A stretch of DNA of 64,000 bases. Source: Actinobacteria bacterium IMCC26256 (GTDB taxonomy: Bacteria > Actinomycetota > Acidimicrobiia > IMCC26256). The stretch covers positions 2,397,859-2,461,858 of the forward strand of contig CP011489.1 of the NCBI GenBank assembly GCA_001023575.1. The letters run 5' to 3'. Both the position numbers and the translations under genes were made by a program. Position 1 is the stretch's first letter; the number at the start of each line of letters is the position of its first letter. Shown here piece by piece: positions 45,103 to 55,503 of this stretch. The notes beneath the pieces were generated by a model. It was not told the DNA's origin, did no database searches, and worked only from the letters and a program-made list of their open reading frames with translations.

Positions 45103-46181
45103 GTAAAGACGGAAAAGTCAGAGTCGCTATAGCCGGAGTCGGTAACTGCGCAAGCAGCCTCGTTCAGGGCATCGAGTACTACAAGAACGCAGAGCAGGGC
45201 GACACCGTCCCTGGCCTCATGCACGTAGAGCTCGGCGGATACCACGTGCGCGATATCGAGTTCGTTGCAGCCTTCGATGTCGACGCTGAGAAGGTTGGCC
45301 TCGACCTCGGCAAAGCAATTCTTGCTGGTCAGAACAACACCATCATGTTCTGCAACAACGTTCCCGACGCCGGTGTGCCCGTACTACGCGGACCGACCTT
45401 CGATGGCCTCGGGAAGTACTACCGAATGACGATCGAGGAGAGTCCGGCAGAGCCAGTCGACGTTGCACAAGTACTACGCGACTCCAAAGCCGACGTACTC
45501 GTCTCCTACCTCCCCGTTGGCTCCGAGGATGCTCAGAAGCACTACGCGCAGGCCTGCATTGATGCCGGTGTTGGATTCGTAAACGCCATCCCGGTCTTCA
45601 TCGCCAGCAACCCCGAGTGGGCAGCCAAGTTTGAGGCCGCTGGAGTCCCGATTGTTGGGGATGACATCAAGAGCCAGGTTGGTGCCACCATTGTTCACCG
45701 CATCCTTGCCCGCCTCTTCGAGGATCGCGGCATGGTTCTCGACCGCACCTACCAACTCAATGTCGGTGGCAACATGGACTTCAAGAACATGCTTGAGCGT
45801 GAGCGCCTTGAGTCCAAGAAGATCTCTAAGACCCAGGCTGTTACTAGCCAACTCGATAACGGGATAGCGGCAGATGATGTCCACATCGGGCCCTCTGACC
45901 ACGTTGCTTGGTTGCAGGACCGTAAATGGGCATATATCCGCCTTGAGGGCCGCAACTTTGGAGATGTTCCCCTCAACCTTGAGCTCAAGCTCGAGGTCTG
46001 GGACTCCCCTAATAGTGCCGGCGTAATCATCGATGCCGTTCGTTGTGTCAAGGTTGCCCTTGACCGAGGTATCGGTGGACCCCTCCTAGGGGCATCTGCT
46101 TATTTCATGAAGTCTCCCCCGGTGCAGTACACCGATGACGAGGCTCGTGAGATGGTGGAGGAATTCGCAACAGGCGCGTAA
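45099..46181 (+). CDS. ino1: Inositol-1-phosphate synthase
   Basis: Converts glucose 6-phosphate to myo-inositol 1-phosphate with NAD as cofactor, feeding phosphatidylinositol and mycothiol synthesis. The 360-residue actinobacterial form opens [20 protein letters not shown] (NAD-binding GxGxxxS), has [20 protein letters not shown] in the middle, and the substrate-binding [14 protein letters not shown]. It follows padR with a four-base overlap. AGGAG precedes the ATG by 11 bases. Confidence 0.96.
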   Translation: MSKDGKVRVAIAGVGNCASSLVQGIEYYKNAEQGDTVPGLMHVELGGYHVRDIEFVAAFDVDAEKVGLDLGKAILAGQNNTIMFCNNVPDAGVPVLRGPTFDGLGKYYRMTIEESPAEPVDVAQVLRDSKADVLVSYLPVGSEDAQKHYAQACIDAGVGFVNAIPVFIASNPEWAAKFEAAGVPIVGDDIKSQVGATIVHRILARLFEDRGMVLDRTYQLNVGGNMDFKNMLERERLESKKISKTQAVTSQLDNGIAADDVHIGPSDHVAWLQDRKWAYIRLEGRNFGDVPLNLELKLEVWDSPNSAGVIIDAVRCVKVALDRGIGGPLLGASAYFMKSPPVQYTDDEAREMVEEFATGA

Positions 46182-46222
46182 GCGCACCTTTTTCAAATCT
46201 GGTCTCAAACCTGGAGGGTCCC

Positions 46223-46798
46223 GTGCAGGACGCCACTACCAAAATCGCCCATCGACTGCTCGGGCCTCTCACAGGGCGCAGAATTCTTGACCTCGGATGT
46301 GCTGGAGGCAAGGCCTCTGTTGAGTTTGCACGCGGAGGCGCAACAGTGCTCGCTGTCGACTCCTCCGCGGAGGCCGTTGAAGCAACACGTGCACTCGCAG
46401 AGCGTGGAGATGTGCGCTTCGAGGTTCACCACGCAGATCTTGCCGAACTCGCATTTCTTCGTGCTGACTCGATTGACGCTGCCTACTCAGATGGTGCATT
46501 CGCAGAGGTTCCGAACCTCGCACGCGTGTTTAGACAGGTGCATCGCGTGCTTCGACCAGGTTCACCACTCGTCATGCTCATGCCGCATCCGTTTAGTGCG
46601 CTTACTACTCTCTCCTCCGACTCCACTCCATCATTCGACGACGTGGTACGGCCGACGATTCTCTCCTTCACGGAGGTCTTTACTGAATTAGTGCGTGCAG
46701 GGTTTCGCATCGACACGCTCTTAGAGCCAGAACTCCCAGCAACGGATGGTCGCGACCTTGGGTGTGTTGTACTACGCGCACGCAAAGAGGGCGTTTAA
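46223..46798 (+). CDS. SAM-dependent methyltransferase (class I)
   Basis: 191 residues from GTG 46223 (GGAGGG seven bases upstream). AdoMet motif I is ILDLGCAGGKASVEFA (residues 21-36), the acidic loop is VLAVDSSAEAVEATRA, and motif post-I/II is YSDGAFAEVPN-VLRPGSPL. Likely a small-molecule methyltransferase; the substrate is unknown. It lies 41 bases after ino1 on the same strand and could be cotranscribed. Confidence 0.88.
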   Translation: MQDATTKIAHRLLGPLTGRRILDLGCAGGKASVEFARGGATVLAVDSSAEAVEATRALAERGDVRFEVHHADLAELAFLRADSIDAAYSDGAFAEVPNLARVFRQVHRVLRPGSPLVMLMPHPFSALTTLSSDSTPSFDDVVRPTILSFTEVFTELVRAGFRIDTLLEPELPATDGRDLGCVVLRARKEGV

Positions 46799-46843
46799 CC
46801 TTTTTATATAGGTTACTAGCCGCGAGTTATCAGCCGGGAATAA

Positions 46844-48253
46844 TTACGCCTCGCCGCGTACTATTCCTTTGGCCTCTGCCCACTCGTCAAGAAGGCGGAA
46901 GGCCTCTTCCTCCTCGATTGGTCCTTCATCGAGGCGCAGCTCTAGGAGATAGTCGAGTGCCTCGCCGATAGCGCGCGATGGAGCGATTCGCAGATGCTCC
47001 ATTACCTGGCGCCCATCAAGGGGTGGTCGAATAGAGTCGAGTTCCTCCTGCTCGCGCAACTCCACAATTCTGCGCTCGAGTTCATCCATGCGCCTATCGA
47101 GTGCGAGTGCGCGGCGCTTGTTACGAGTAGTGCAGTCACATCGCTGAAGATGATTAAGTCGTTCAAGTAGCGGCCCTGCATCGCGCACGTAGCGCCTCAC
47201 AGCCTTATCGCTCCACCCCATTGCATATGTATGGATTCGCAGATGCAGATATACGAGCTGTGTCACGTCCTCAATTACTTCATTGGAGAATCTGAGTGCT
47301 GTCATACGCGCACGAGTCATACGAGCACCAACTACCTCATGATGATGGAAGGAAACACTGCCGCGCTCAAAGGATCGAGTCTTTGGCTTACCGACATCAT
47401 GAAAAAGGGCTGCGAGGCGAACAATTACATCCTCATGATTCGTGTTATTGATCACTGCAATCGTGTGGGCGAGAACATCCTTGTGCTGGTGAATCGGGTC
47501 CTGCTCTAGCTTCATGGAGTTGAGTTCAGGCAAGAACTGGTCAGATAGCCCAGTCTTCGAGAGGAACCAAAGCCCCTCTGAGCAGTCCGGAACGCTAAGC
47601 AATTTTGAGAGTTCGTCGCGAATGCGCTCTGCGCTCACTATCTCCATGCGCGACCCCATTGCCTCAACAGCCTCAACGAGTTCAGGATCAGGTTCAAGAC
47701 CAAAACGCGCAATAAAGCGGGCTGCACGCATCATGCGCAATGGGTCATCGGCGAAAGAGGACTCGGGGGACTGCGGTGTCCGCAGGCGCTTATTAACTAG
47801 AAGATCTTCGAGACCGTTATGTGGATCAACGAGAACGGGTTCGGCGAGAACCTCGATAGCCATTGCATTAATTGTGAAGTCGCGACGAATTAAATCGGAC
47901 TCGACATCATCGGCATAATCGACCTCAGGTTTGCGGCTCTCTGGTCGGTAGAGATCGCCACGAAAGGTTGTTATCTCTAAATCGTGACCCCCAACTCTGG
48001 CCCCGATAGTTCCAAAAGCCTTGCCCTGAAGCCAGACATGCTCCGCTATTGGAGCAATGAGCCGCTCAATATCCTCTGGCCTTGCAGATGTAGTTAGGTC
48101 TAGATCGCCGAGAACTCGATTGGCGAAGGCATCACGAACCGAGCCGCCGACTAGATAGGTGCGGTGACCCTCCGCGGCGAGGTGCTCTGCCACAACGCGA
48201 GTCGGCGAGCCAGGGGCGAAAACGGCACTAAGCCGCTCGGGAATTCCTTTCAC
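46844..48253 (-). CDS. pcnA: CCA-adding tRNA nucleotidyltransferase with HD domain
   Basis: Adds or repairs the 3' CCA of tRNA. The 469 residues have the class II nucleotidyltransferase head (YLVGGSVRDAF, then LGDLDLTTSARPE with the acidic pair), the RRDFTINAMA motif, and an HD hydrolase domain with LAALFHDVGKPKTR and FHHHE (residues about 270-340). In actinobacteria the gene sits here between ino1/PadR relatives and murJ (M. tuberculosis Rv3907c). ATG at 48253. Confidence 0.95.
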   Translation of the reverse strand: MKGIPERLSAVFAPGSPTRVVAEHLAAEGHRTYLVGGSVRDAFANRVLGDLDLTTSARPEDIERLIAPIAEHVWLQGKAFGTIGARVGGHDLEITTFRGDLYRPESRKPEVDYADDVESDLIRRDFTINAMAIEVLAEPVLVDPHNGLEDLLVNKRLRTPQSPESSFADDPLRMMRAARFIARFGLEPDPELVEAVEAMGSRMEIVSAERIRDELSKLLSVPDCSEGLWFLSKTGLSDQFLPELNSMKLEQDPIHQHKDVLAHTIAVINNTNHEDVIVRLAALFHDVGKPKTRSFERGSVSFHHHEVVGARMTRARMTALRFSNEVIEDVTQLVYLHLRIHTYAMGWSDKAVRRYVRDAGPLLERLNHLQRCDCTTRNKRRALALDRRMDELERRIVELREQEELDSIRPPLDGRQVMEHLRIAPSRAIGEALDYLLELRLDEGPIEEEEAFRLLDEWAEAKGIVRGEA

Positions 48254-48368
48254 TCACCCATTCTGACCGGTTGACTCGGTCGCGGGTCGCACGCACGCCC
48301 TTTATCGTCGCAACATCTCAGAAATACTCCCCGATGAGGTCAACTCTCGGCGAGGCCGCTGCGCCGAA

Positions 48369-49478
48369 TCAGACCTGAGCGGAGGCTTCCTTCAGATGGG
48401 CCTTAGCAAGATCCGAGGCATCCATCTTGAGTCGAAGGTCGTGGGTCTTAGTCGCCGTCGCTAATGCATCGCGGCGAGTGATTACCCCCTCCTCGTATAA
48501 GGCCAGGAGGCTTTGATCAAAGGTCTGCATCCCGTAATACTCTCCTTGTTCAATAATCTCCTCAAGTTCGTGGGTCTGAGAAGCATCTGCAATCTTGTCG
48601 AATACCCGCCCGGTGGAGACAAGTACCTCCATAGCGGGGATGCGCCCCTTCGAATCGCTCCGCTGTACAAGACGCTGCGAGACGACTCCACGTAGCGAAG
48701 CCGCTAGCGACATACGAATCTGTTGCTGCTGGAATGGCGGGAAGAAGTCGATAATTCGGCTTATCGTCTCCATTGCACTCATCGTGTGGAGCGTTGCGAA
48801 TACGAGATGCCCGGTCTCTGCTGCTGATAGAGCGGCCCAGACTGTCTCGGGGTCTCGCATCTCGCCGATAAGGATGACATCAGGGTCCTGGCGCAGAACG
48901 CGCTTGAGGGCCGCATGGAAATCCTCGGTATCAGTCCCAATTTCACGCTGATTCACGATGCTGCGCTTATCCGGGTGGAGCACCTCAATTGGGTCCTCGA
49001 TCGTCATGATGTGCTTCGACATAGTTTCATTTATATGGTCGATCATCGCCGCAAGAGTTGTGGTCTTACCAGAGCCGGTGGGGCCGGTTACAAGCACTAA
49101 TCCTCGCGGCTCCTCAGCGAGTCTGCGAACTACCGGAGGAAGGCCGAGGCTCTCAAATGATGGGATCCCGGGCAGAACGCGCCTCAGAACCATTCCAACA
49201 CTCCCGCGCTGGCGGAAAACATTTGCCCTAAAGCGCCCTAGTCCTGCGACTGTATAGGCGAAATCAGCCTCTTGCTTCTCAAGAAACTCCTCAGCTCGAG
49301 CCTTTGGCATGATCGCAAAAGCGACGCGCTCAGTATCGGCAGGGGTGACGTCAGGGAGGTCGGTAAGCGGGTAGAGGAGTCCATCAACACGCAGGTACGG
49401 AGGAGATCCAACCTTTATATGAACATCAGAGGCTTCTCGGCCCACTGCCTCACTTAGTAGTTCGTCGAGTTCAAGCAC
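48369..49478 (-). CDS. pilT: Type IV pilus retraction ATPase PilT
   Basis: Hexameric motor that pulls in type IV pili. The 369 residues have the PAS-like N domain (ASDVHIKVGSPPYLRVDG), Walker A TGPTGSGKTTTLAAM, the Asp box DPIEVLHPDKRSIVNQRE, Walker B VILIGEMRDPETV and the His box TGHLVFATLHT. GTG 49478 has GGAGG six bases upstream; the frame continues to 49688 but those residues look non-coding. No pilin or assembly genes are in the window, so partners are elsewhere. Confidence 0.93.
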   Translation of the reverse strand: MLELDELLSEAVGREASDVHIKVGSPPYLRVDGLLYPLTDLPDVTPADTERVAFAIMPKARAEEFLEKQEADFAYTVAGLGRFRANVFRQRGSVGMVLRRVLPGIPSFESLGLPPVVRRLAEEPRGLVLVTGPTGSGKTTTLAAMIDHINETMSKHIMTIEDPIEVLHPDKRSIVNQREIGTDTEDFHAALKRVLRQDPDVILIGEMRDPETVWAALSAAETGHLVFATLHTMSAMETISRIIDFFPPFQQQQIRMSLAASLRGVVSQRLVQRSDSKGRIPAMEVLVSTGRVFDKIADASQTHELEEIIEQGEYYGMQTFDQSLLALYEEGVITRRDALATATKTHDLRLKMDASDLAKAHLKEASAQV

Positions 49479-49717
49479 TCTTGGCCTCCGTGTTAGAGCC
49501 GATTTAGTTGAGGGATACTCCCCGAGTTCAGACGTGATCGCTATCGGCACGAATCTGCCCCTGCTGAACCATAAATATTTGATTCGACGAATACTGAGAA
49601 TTGCTCGAGATCTGGGGCAGAACGGTCTCAAAACTGGTATCAAGCCAAGCCGCCTCAAGGTTGCCAATCCCAGCAACGAACGCGCCAACGACCCCTCGGG
49701 CGCGTAGCCTCAGAGCC

Positions 49718-50440
49718 GTGAAGGAGCAGACACTTAGGTGGCCCGGTGGTTGGGCGCGGATTGGGCCGTGGCGAGGAAGCGACGACATCGGCTACCTCTC
49801 TATTGGGGCTGAGCGCCCGCCGACGGCACCATTTGTAGACCGCTGCCTCGATTCGTTACGCCGCGATGGGTACTCAAGCGTTGTCACCAGTGCCCTTGCA
49901 CCTGCGGAGACTCTCCCCTTCGCTGACCGCGATTTTGGGGTACGTGAGCGCCTACATCTCCTTGAGCATCAAATGTCCGGGATTGAACGCCCTCGGCATC
50001 CGGTTCGCCGGGCGAAGCGCTCAGATCGCGCCCCTCTCCTTGATATAGACGCTCGCGCCTTCGATGAGTTTTGGCACATTGATCAGGTTGGGCTTGAGCA
50101 TGCATTGCGCGCTACGCCGTCGAGTCGCTTTCGAGTCTGCGAGCGGCGTGGTGGGGGTACTCTGATCGGCGACGATGTAAGCAATCTTGTTGGCTATGCA
50201 ATCACAGGGCGATCAGGGCTTCAAGGATACCTGCAGAGGCTTGCAGTTGCGCCCGAGGCACACCGGCAGGGATGGGGAACAGCGTTGGTAGCCGATGGGC
50301 TGCGATGGCTACAGCGACACGGGGTTGTTCGAACTCTCGTGAATACCCAAATAAAGAATGAAGCCGCACTCGAACTCTACAAACGATCTGGATTTAGCCT
50401 CTTACCCATCAATCTCGTGGTTATGGATCGCACTCTGTGA
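49718..50440 (+). CDS. GNAT-family acetyltransferase
   Basis: 240 residues from GTG 49718. The acetyl-CoA site is LQRLAVAPEAHRQGWGTALV (residues about 178-197, the R/Q-x-x-G-x-G/A loop), followed by NTQIKNEAALELYKRSGF, the usual GNAT motif. The first 90 residues hold a weaker GNAT-like half. It is coupled to the DUF6049-like gene by a four-base overlap (GTGA), so it may act with the envelope genes downstream. RimI-type protein acetylation is possible; substrate unknown. The frame runs back to 49601, but the extra residues are not convincing. Confidence 0.85.
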   Translation: MKEQTLRWPGGWARIGPWRGSDDIGYLSIGAERPPTAPFVDRCLDSLRRDGYSSVVTSALAPAETLPFADRDFGVRERLHLLEHQMSGIERPRHPVRRAKRSDRAPLLDIDARAFDEFWHIDQVGLEHALRATPSSRFRVCERRGGGTLIGDDVSNLVGYAITGRSGLQGYLQRLAVAPEAHRQGWGTALVADGLRWLQRHGVVRTLVNTQIKNEAALELYKRSGFSLLPINLVVMDRTL

Positions 50441-52446
50441 CTCTGCTCCCAGCGATTAAAAAATTTGCTGCACTGTTGGCGGTAGCCGGCTTGCTCGTAG
50501 TTGCCCTTGGCTCCGGCGCCCGCGCGGCAAGCCTGCCGGTGAGGGCCACCATTTCCCTACAGGCACAGCCTCCTTGGGCCAATGCCGGTGACGATGCTGC
50601 ATTTGTTCTAGGGCTCCGAGGTGACCTCACAGGACTCGAAGCGCGAGCAGTCATCCATACATATATAACAACACGCGGCGGTTTCGAGAGAGCAGTAACT
50701 GGTAAGCGCCTTGGATCAGTAGTTGGGACGGCCGCAGCACCTGCAGATGCGCTTACGAACTCAACACTTTTAATTCCTCTACAGCATCCTGAACTTCCGC
50801 GCGACACTCTGCGAGTTCGAGTCCCCATGCCTAGAGGAGGACGCGCTGGAGTCTTCCCGATAGAGCTAGAGATTCGCGACCCTGAGACCGGTGAGGTATA
50901 CGCCTCGCTCGTAACTTTCTTAACCATCGTGAGCCCCCTCACAGACGGGCCCGCAGTTGCAGAGCGACTCAGCGTTGGGTGGATATGGCCAATTGCATCC
51001 AGATCACCTATTCGCCCGGACGGCCAACCAAGTTCGCGGCTAAACGACTCGGTCGCACCAGGCGGAAGGCTTGAGAATATTGCTGCCGCATTGCCCAACG
51101 CTGATGGGATAGCAGTAACGCTGCAGGCGGAGCCCGCAACATTGGAGGCATGGAGTGAAGCAACAAAGTCCTCGCCGCAACAGAGCTCCTTCCCTCGCCT
51201 TCGAGAGGCGCTTGGGCAGCAAGAATCGCTCGCCGGTTCTTACTCGGCAATCAATATGCCGCCCCTCGTTGCAAATGGGCTAGGAGATCTTGCGAGCCAA
51301 GAGTGGAGTCTGGGCAGCGAGACGATTAAGCGCATCGCAGAGACAAGCACAGAGGGCACCCCAGATACGTCAACCATATTTACCGGCGCCTTAGACGCGA
51401 ACTCAATTGCGTTGTTGCAGTCGAAGGGCCTTAACCGAGCCGTCGTCCGATCTGCGTCGCTCGCCAACAACGGCGATATCAACCTCACGCCTGCACAACC
51501 ATTTACGCTCCTCGCAGGAACTGCTTCATTACCCGCAATCCAGACAGATGACACTCTTGGCGCAATCTTTGAGGCCCCGGGATCCCCTGCGATTAGAGCG
51601 GCGCGTTTATTGGCTGGATTGAGCGTCGTTGCCCTCGAACTCCCAAGTCAAAAGCGCGGGCTCGTTATTGCAGGGTCAAAATATTGGAGCCCTTCTACCG
51701 CCGCCTTAGATTCAGTCAGCATCGGGCTGCGCGACAACCCTCTGCTCAAGAGTGTCAGCATCGCGGATCTCTTCTCAACAATTCCCGCTGAGCGCAGTGG
51801 TAATCGCCCCCTTGTACGCAGACTTGCGCCCGTTGAGACGACAAGTGTTCCGTTACCAGTGGCGTCGCTTCTTGCAACACAGCAGCGCATAACAGCCTTC
51901 ACTTCATTCGCCGGGAGCGGGGAGCCGGCAACTAGTGCACTTCAACACCTCCTGCTTGCACCTAACCCAACAGCGTCACGAAGCGCTAATGCTTCTCAAC
52001 TAAGTTCATCAAACGAAGTAATGGATAACTTTATTGCGAAGATCGGGACGCCAATTTCGCGAACCCTAACGCTCACATCTCGTAGAGCCGAGGTTCCAAT
52101 GTCATTCCAGAATGACACGGGCAGGCCGCTCACTATCCGACTTCTCCTTGAGAGTAATCAGCTCACGTTCCCAAGCGGAAGCAACCGCATCATTGAACTC
52201 GCTCCTAACAACACCACTCTGCAAGTACAAGTCATCTCTCGTTCACCAGGCACATTCCCGCTGACCTTGACTGTTGAGTCGGTTGACGGCGGGATTGTGA
52301 TTGCGCGAACTCGAATCACCGTTAGATCAAGCGTTGTGAGCGGAATCGGAGTGCTGCTGACCGGAGCGGCTGGGGTATTCCTATTGCTCTGGTGGGTAAC
52401 GCACTGGAGACGTTCGCGTAAAAACTCTGCGGCGGTCCCCGCTTGA
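50437..52446 (+). CDS. DUF6049-like secreted/membrane protein
   Basis: A 669-residue exported protein like M. tuberculosis Rv3909, which also lies directly before murJ. Signal peptide at residues 8-31 (LLAVAGLLVVALGSGARA), a long outer region with a beta-rich first domain (residues 35-165), a middle domain with DIADLFSTIPAER-like ADLFSTIPAER, a second beta domain (545-630), and a C-terminal membrane helix GIGVLLTGAAGVFLLLWWV with a basic tail. Function unknown; its conserved partner MurJ suggests a role in cell-wall assembly. GTG start overlaps the GNAT stop; its own stop overlaps the murJ TTG. Confidence 0.85.
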   Translation: MTLLPAIKKFAALLAVAGLLVVALGSGARAASLPVRATISLQAQPPWANAGDDAAFVLGLRGDLTGLEARAVIHTYITTRGGFERAVTGKRLGSVVGTAAAPADALTNSTLLIPLQHPELPRDTLRVRVPMPRGGRAGVFPIELEIRDPETGEVYASLVTFLTIVSPLTDGPAVAERLSVGWIWPIASRSPIRPDGQPSSRLNDSVAPGGRLENIAAALPNADGIAVTLQAEPATLEAWSEATKSSPQQSSFPRLREALGQQESLAGSYSAINMPPLVANGLGDLASQEWSLGSETIKRIAETSTEGTPDTSTIFTGALDANSIALLQSKGLNRAVVRSASLANNGDINLTPAQPFTLLAGTASLPAIQTDDTLGAIFEAPGSPAIRAARLLAGLSVVALELPSQKRGLVIAGSKYWSPSTAALDSVSIGLRDNPLLKSVSIADLFSTIPAERSGNRPLVRRLAPVETTSVPLPVASLLATQQRITAFTSFAGSGEPATSALQHLLLAPNPTASRSANASQLSSSNEVMDNFIAKIGTPISRTLTLTSRRAEVPMSFQNDTGRPLTIRLLLESNQLTFPSGSNRIIELAPNNTTLQVQVISRSPGTFPLTLTVESVDGGIVIARTRITVRSSVVSGIGVLLTGAAGVFLLLWWVTHWRRSRKNSAAVPA

Positions 52447-54074
52447 GCACCGACGCCGAGCAGCCGGCAGCAGGAGTTGTCGGAGCCTCCCCAATGCGAC
52501 AGCTTGCCCGCAGTGGGCTTGCAGTAGCGACCGGAACCGCCCTCTCACGCGTTACCGGGTTTCTTAGAGTTGCTGCTCTTGCTGCAATCGGCTTTGCACG
52601 TTTAAGTGATGTCTACAACGTTGCAAACTCCACGCCCAACATCGTCTACGAGCTTCTCCTGGGTGGAATCCTCACAGCATCGCTAGTTCCGCTGTTCGTT
52701 GATTACCACGAGCGGGGCGATGATCGCTCGACCGACGCAGTAAACACGTTTGCGATTGTTGCCTTACTAACGATCTCCGCTCTCGGTGTAATTTTTGCGC
52801 CCCTAATTGCAAGTATTTACTCATCCCGTCTCACTGGAAGCAACGCGGCGGCTCAGCAGCAATTAATGGTCGATCTGCTCCGCATGTTTATGCCACAGAT
52901 ATTCTTCTATGGAGTCACAGCACTATTTACAGCGATGCTCAATGCGCGACGCAAGTTTGCTGCTGCCGCTTTTGCCCCCGCTCTAAACAACATTGTCGTC
53001 ATAGCGGTCCTCCTTACGCTTCCACGACTACAGGCTGGGCGCGAGACGGTTGAATCGGTGCTAGCTAATCGCAATGAAGAGTGGCTTCTGGGACTCGGAA
53101 CCACCCTCGGGGTTGTTGCCATGACATTGATACTGCTCCCCGCTCTCCGCTCAGCCGGGGTGCGCTTGCATTGGGTTTGGGAGTGGCGCCACCCTGCGGT
53201 CAGGCAGATCATGCGACTATCCGGATGGACAGTTGGTTATGTAATCGCTAATCAAGTCGCATTCTGGGTTGTTCTTGTGCTCTCATATAGAACTTCGGGA
53301 GATACCTCTGCCTACATAGCTGCATTTACTTTTTTCCAGCTGCCACATGGAATCTTCACCGTCTCGATCATGACGGTTGTAGGCCCTGAACTGGCGCGAG
53401 CCTCTAATGCTGGTGACTTAAATGCATTCAGAAGGCGTTTCGCTAGTGGACTGCGAGTAATTGCATTAGTTGTTATTCCCGCTGGTGCATTAATGATTGT
53501 CCTTGCAGAGCCAATTGTGCGCGGGGCGCTTGACTACGGCCGCTTCTCTGAGCGCTCAATTGTGACGACGTCATCGACTCTGGCCCTTTTTGGGGTCGGC
53601 CTGTTCGCGTTCTCCGCATATCTCTACACAATTCGCGCAATGTACTCACGCCTCGATACGCGTACTCCGTTTCTCCTCAACTTGCTGGAGAACACCCTTA
53701 ATATCGCGTTAGCAGTCGCGCTTTACCCAAGTCTCGGGGTAAAGGGGCTTGCACTTTCGTGGACTATCTCCTACTCAATCGCTGCAGTTGTTGCTTGGGG
53801 GATCCTTGACCGGCGTCTCGGCGGCCTCGAGGGTACGCGGAGCGCGACTGTGATGATGAGAATTGTGTTATCGAGCGCCTTCGGTGCAGGGGCCGCATGG
53901 CTGATCTTGAATTACCTTGACCCGAGTACCCCCTTGGCTGCTATCGCGACCGTTCTGCTTGCGGGAGTTGTCGGGGGTGGAATCGGTATTGGTGGTGCCG
54001 CTGCATTAGGTGTACCCGAGATCGCAGACCTACGTGCCACACTTACACGCAGCCCTTCAGCGAGTGACTTGTAA
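52443..54074 (+). CDS. murJ: Lipid II flippase MurJ
   Basis: Moves peptidoglycan precursor lipid II across the membrane. The 543 residues form about 14 helices, with RVTGFLRVAALAAIGFARLS near the start, NIVYELLLGGILTASLVPLF, and YGVTALFTAMLNARRKFAAA. It is the plain form, without the pseudokinase/FHA-binding domain that mycobacterial MviN carries. It starts with TTG at 52443 overlapping the previous stop (TTGA), so the two genes are coupled. Confidence 0.94.
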   Translation: MSTDAEQPAAGVVGASPMRQLARSGLAVATGTALSRVTGFLRVAALAAIGFARLSDVYNVANSTPNIVYELLLGGILTASLVPLFVDYHERGDDRSTDAVNTFAIVALLTISALGVIFAPLIASIYSSRLTGSNAAAQQQLMVDLLRMFMPQIFFYGVTALFTAMLNARRKFAAAAFAPALNNIVVIAVLLTLPRLQAGRETVESVLANRNEEWLLGLGTTLGVVAMTLILLPALRSAGVRLHWVWEWRHPAVRQIMRLSGWTVGYVIANQVAFWVVLVLSYRTSGDTSAYIAAFTFFQLPHGIFTVSIMTVVGPELARASNAGDLNAFRRRFASGLRVIALVVIPAGALMIVLAEPIVRGALDYGRFSERSIVTTSSTLALFGVGLFAFSAYLYTIRAMYSRLDTRTPFLLNLLENTLNIALAVALYPSLGVKGLALSWTISYSIAAVVAWGILDRRLGGLEGTRSATVMMRIVLSSAFGAGAAWLILNYLDPSTPLAAIATVLLAGVVGGGIGIGGAAALGVPEIADLRATLTRSPSASDL

Positions 54075-54097
54075 GACACCCAACCTAGGAGAACATA

Positions 54098-54934
54098 ATG
54101 ACTGTTCGAATCGTTACCGATAGTGCGTGTGACCTTCCAGAGGAGGTTGAGCGCTCGCTAAATATTGAGATTGTTCCGCTCACGGTGCGCTTCGGCGATC
54201 AGGAGTATGTAGATCGTGGCGAGTTGGGCGTCGCTGAGTTCTGGGAGCGCATTGGTAAGAGTAAGCAGATTCCGACGACAGCAGCACCTGCTCCAGGCGC
54301 CTTCGAAGAGGCCTACCGCAAAGTAATAGCAGAGGGCGCAACAGGAATTGTTGTCATCTGCTTGACCTCAAAACTCTCTGCAACGATGTCATCGGCGGAG
54401 CTTGCTGCACGCTCAATCACAGATGTTCCGATTGAGGTAGTGGACTCTAAGTCAGCGAGTGTTGGCGAGGGTCTAGCGGCTATCGCCGCTGCGCGTCACG
54501 CTGCATCGGGTGCGGATACTGCAACTGTTGCCGAGGCAGCCCGGTCACTTGCTGATCGTACGCGAATCCTTGGTGCACTAGACACACTTGAGTACCTGCG
54601 AAAGGGCGGGCGAGTTGGAGCCGCTAAAGCACTATTTGGAGAACTCCTCTCTGTGAAGCCCTGCATCAGCATCCGCGATGGAGAGGTTGCAGAGGCCGGG
54701 AAGGTGCGCACGCACTCAAAGGCTGTTGCCTGGTTGCTAGAAGAGTTTAGTAAAATCAAGAACCCCGAGTACGTCATGGTTTTCCACTCAATGGCGCCCG
54801 ACGCAGAGGAGTTCCTTGCGCAGGTCAGGGCCATTGCACCCGACATGGAGATCGAGACTGGAATCATGGGGCCAATTGTCGGTACTCACATTGGTCCGCG
54901 TGCATTAGGTATGGGTTGGGTTGAAGCAAAGTGA
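54098..54934 (+). CDS. DegV-family fatty-acid-binding protein
   Basis: 278 residues. N-terminal VRIVTDSACDLPEEV and the block TTAAPAPGAFEEAYRKV match DegV; the family binds long-chain fatty acids (FakB-like) in other bacteria. LDTLEYLRKGGRVGAAKALF is a further family motif, and GPIVGTHIGPRALGMGW forms the end of the second domain. A fatty-acid kinase partner (FakA) is not in the window, so the role here is open. It follows murJ by 23 bases. Confidence 0.93.
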   Translation: MTVRIVTDSACDLPEEVERSLNIEIVPLTVRFGDQEYVDRGELGVAEFWERIGKSKQIPTTAAPAPGAFEEAYRKVIAEGATGIVVICLTSKLSATMSSAELAARSITDVPIEVVDSKSASVGEGLAAIAAARHAASGADTATVAEAARSLADRTRILGALDTLEYLRKGGRVGAAKALFGELLSVKPCISIRDGEVAEAGKVRTHSKAVAWLLEEFSKIKNPEYVMVFHSMAPDAEEFLAQVRAIAPDMEIETGIMGPIVGTHIGPRALGMGWVEAK

Positions 54935-54949
54935 TCGAACCCGGTAGTC

Positions 54950-55393
54950 ATGCGTAAGCAGGCGCTGATTATCACGTCGGCGCTTTTAGCCTTCGCTGTG
55001 ATTATCGGATTTGGAGCTCAAGCGATTAGTGAAGATTCTTCAGAGGAGAAGAAACAGCCCGATAAAATGGCGCAATCAATGGATGTGTATACGGGCTATT
55101 TTGGAGAGGTCTCCGGTGACGGGGTATTGGCGGCAGCCATTTCGAGCCACGGACCCATACCGGTTGGGGTCACAGCCCAGCCAATCATCGGTGGTGACGA
55201 CCTATCAATGGCAGCCGAGCGCTGTGCAGAGGTTGCGCTGAAGGGAGTTGATATTTCTTTACTAGCCACAGGGACCCTCGAGGGCAAAGATGTTGCGATC
55301 ATTGTCGCCTCAAAAACCCCTGCCACAGATGCTGAGATTGCTTACGTGACTGATCTAGATCAATGCACGATTATCTACTCTGAGCGTCTGTAG
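54950..55393 (+). CDS. Membrane-anchored hypothetical protein
   Basis: 147 residues from ATG 54950. One N-terminal hydrophobic segment (ALIITSALLAFAVIIGFGA, residues 5-23) is followed by a charged linker and an outer soluble domain with two cysteines (residues about 92 and 138) that could form a disulfide. It is 15 bases after the DegV gene. I do not know a family. Confidence 0.65.
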   Translation: MRKQALIITSALLAFAVIIGFGAQAISEDSSEEKKQPDKMAQSMDVYTGYFGEVSGDGVLAAAISSHGPIPVGVTAQPIIGGDDLSMAAERCAEVALKGVDISLLATGTLEGKDVAIIVASKTPATDAEIAYVTDLDQCTIIYSERL

Positions 55394-55503
55394 GCGACCA
55401 CCCCTGATCCCTATAAATCTCCACAGGGCGATGTGTGGGGGTGCTCGGGTACGATACGCAGCCGCAACAAGTGCGGATTCATCTAATTGGGAGCAGACCG
55501 CAG

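Noticed and set aside
55436..55503. Longer start for the membrane protein before trxB
   Set aside because: The added residues are not hydrophobic or conserved in style, and a good ribosome binding site stands before the ATG at 55504.
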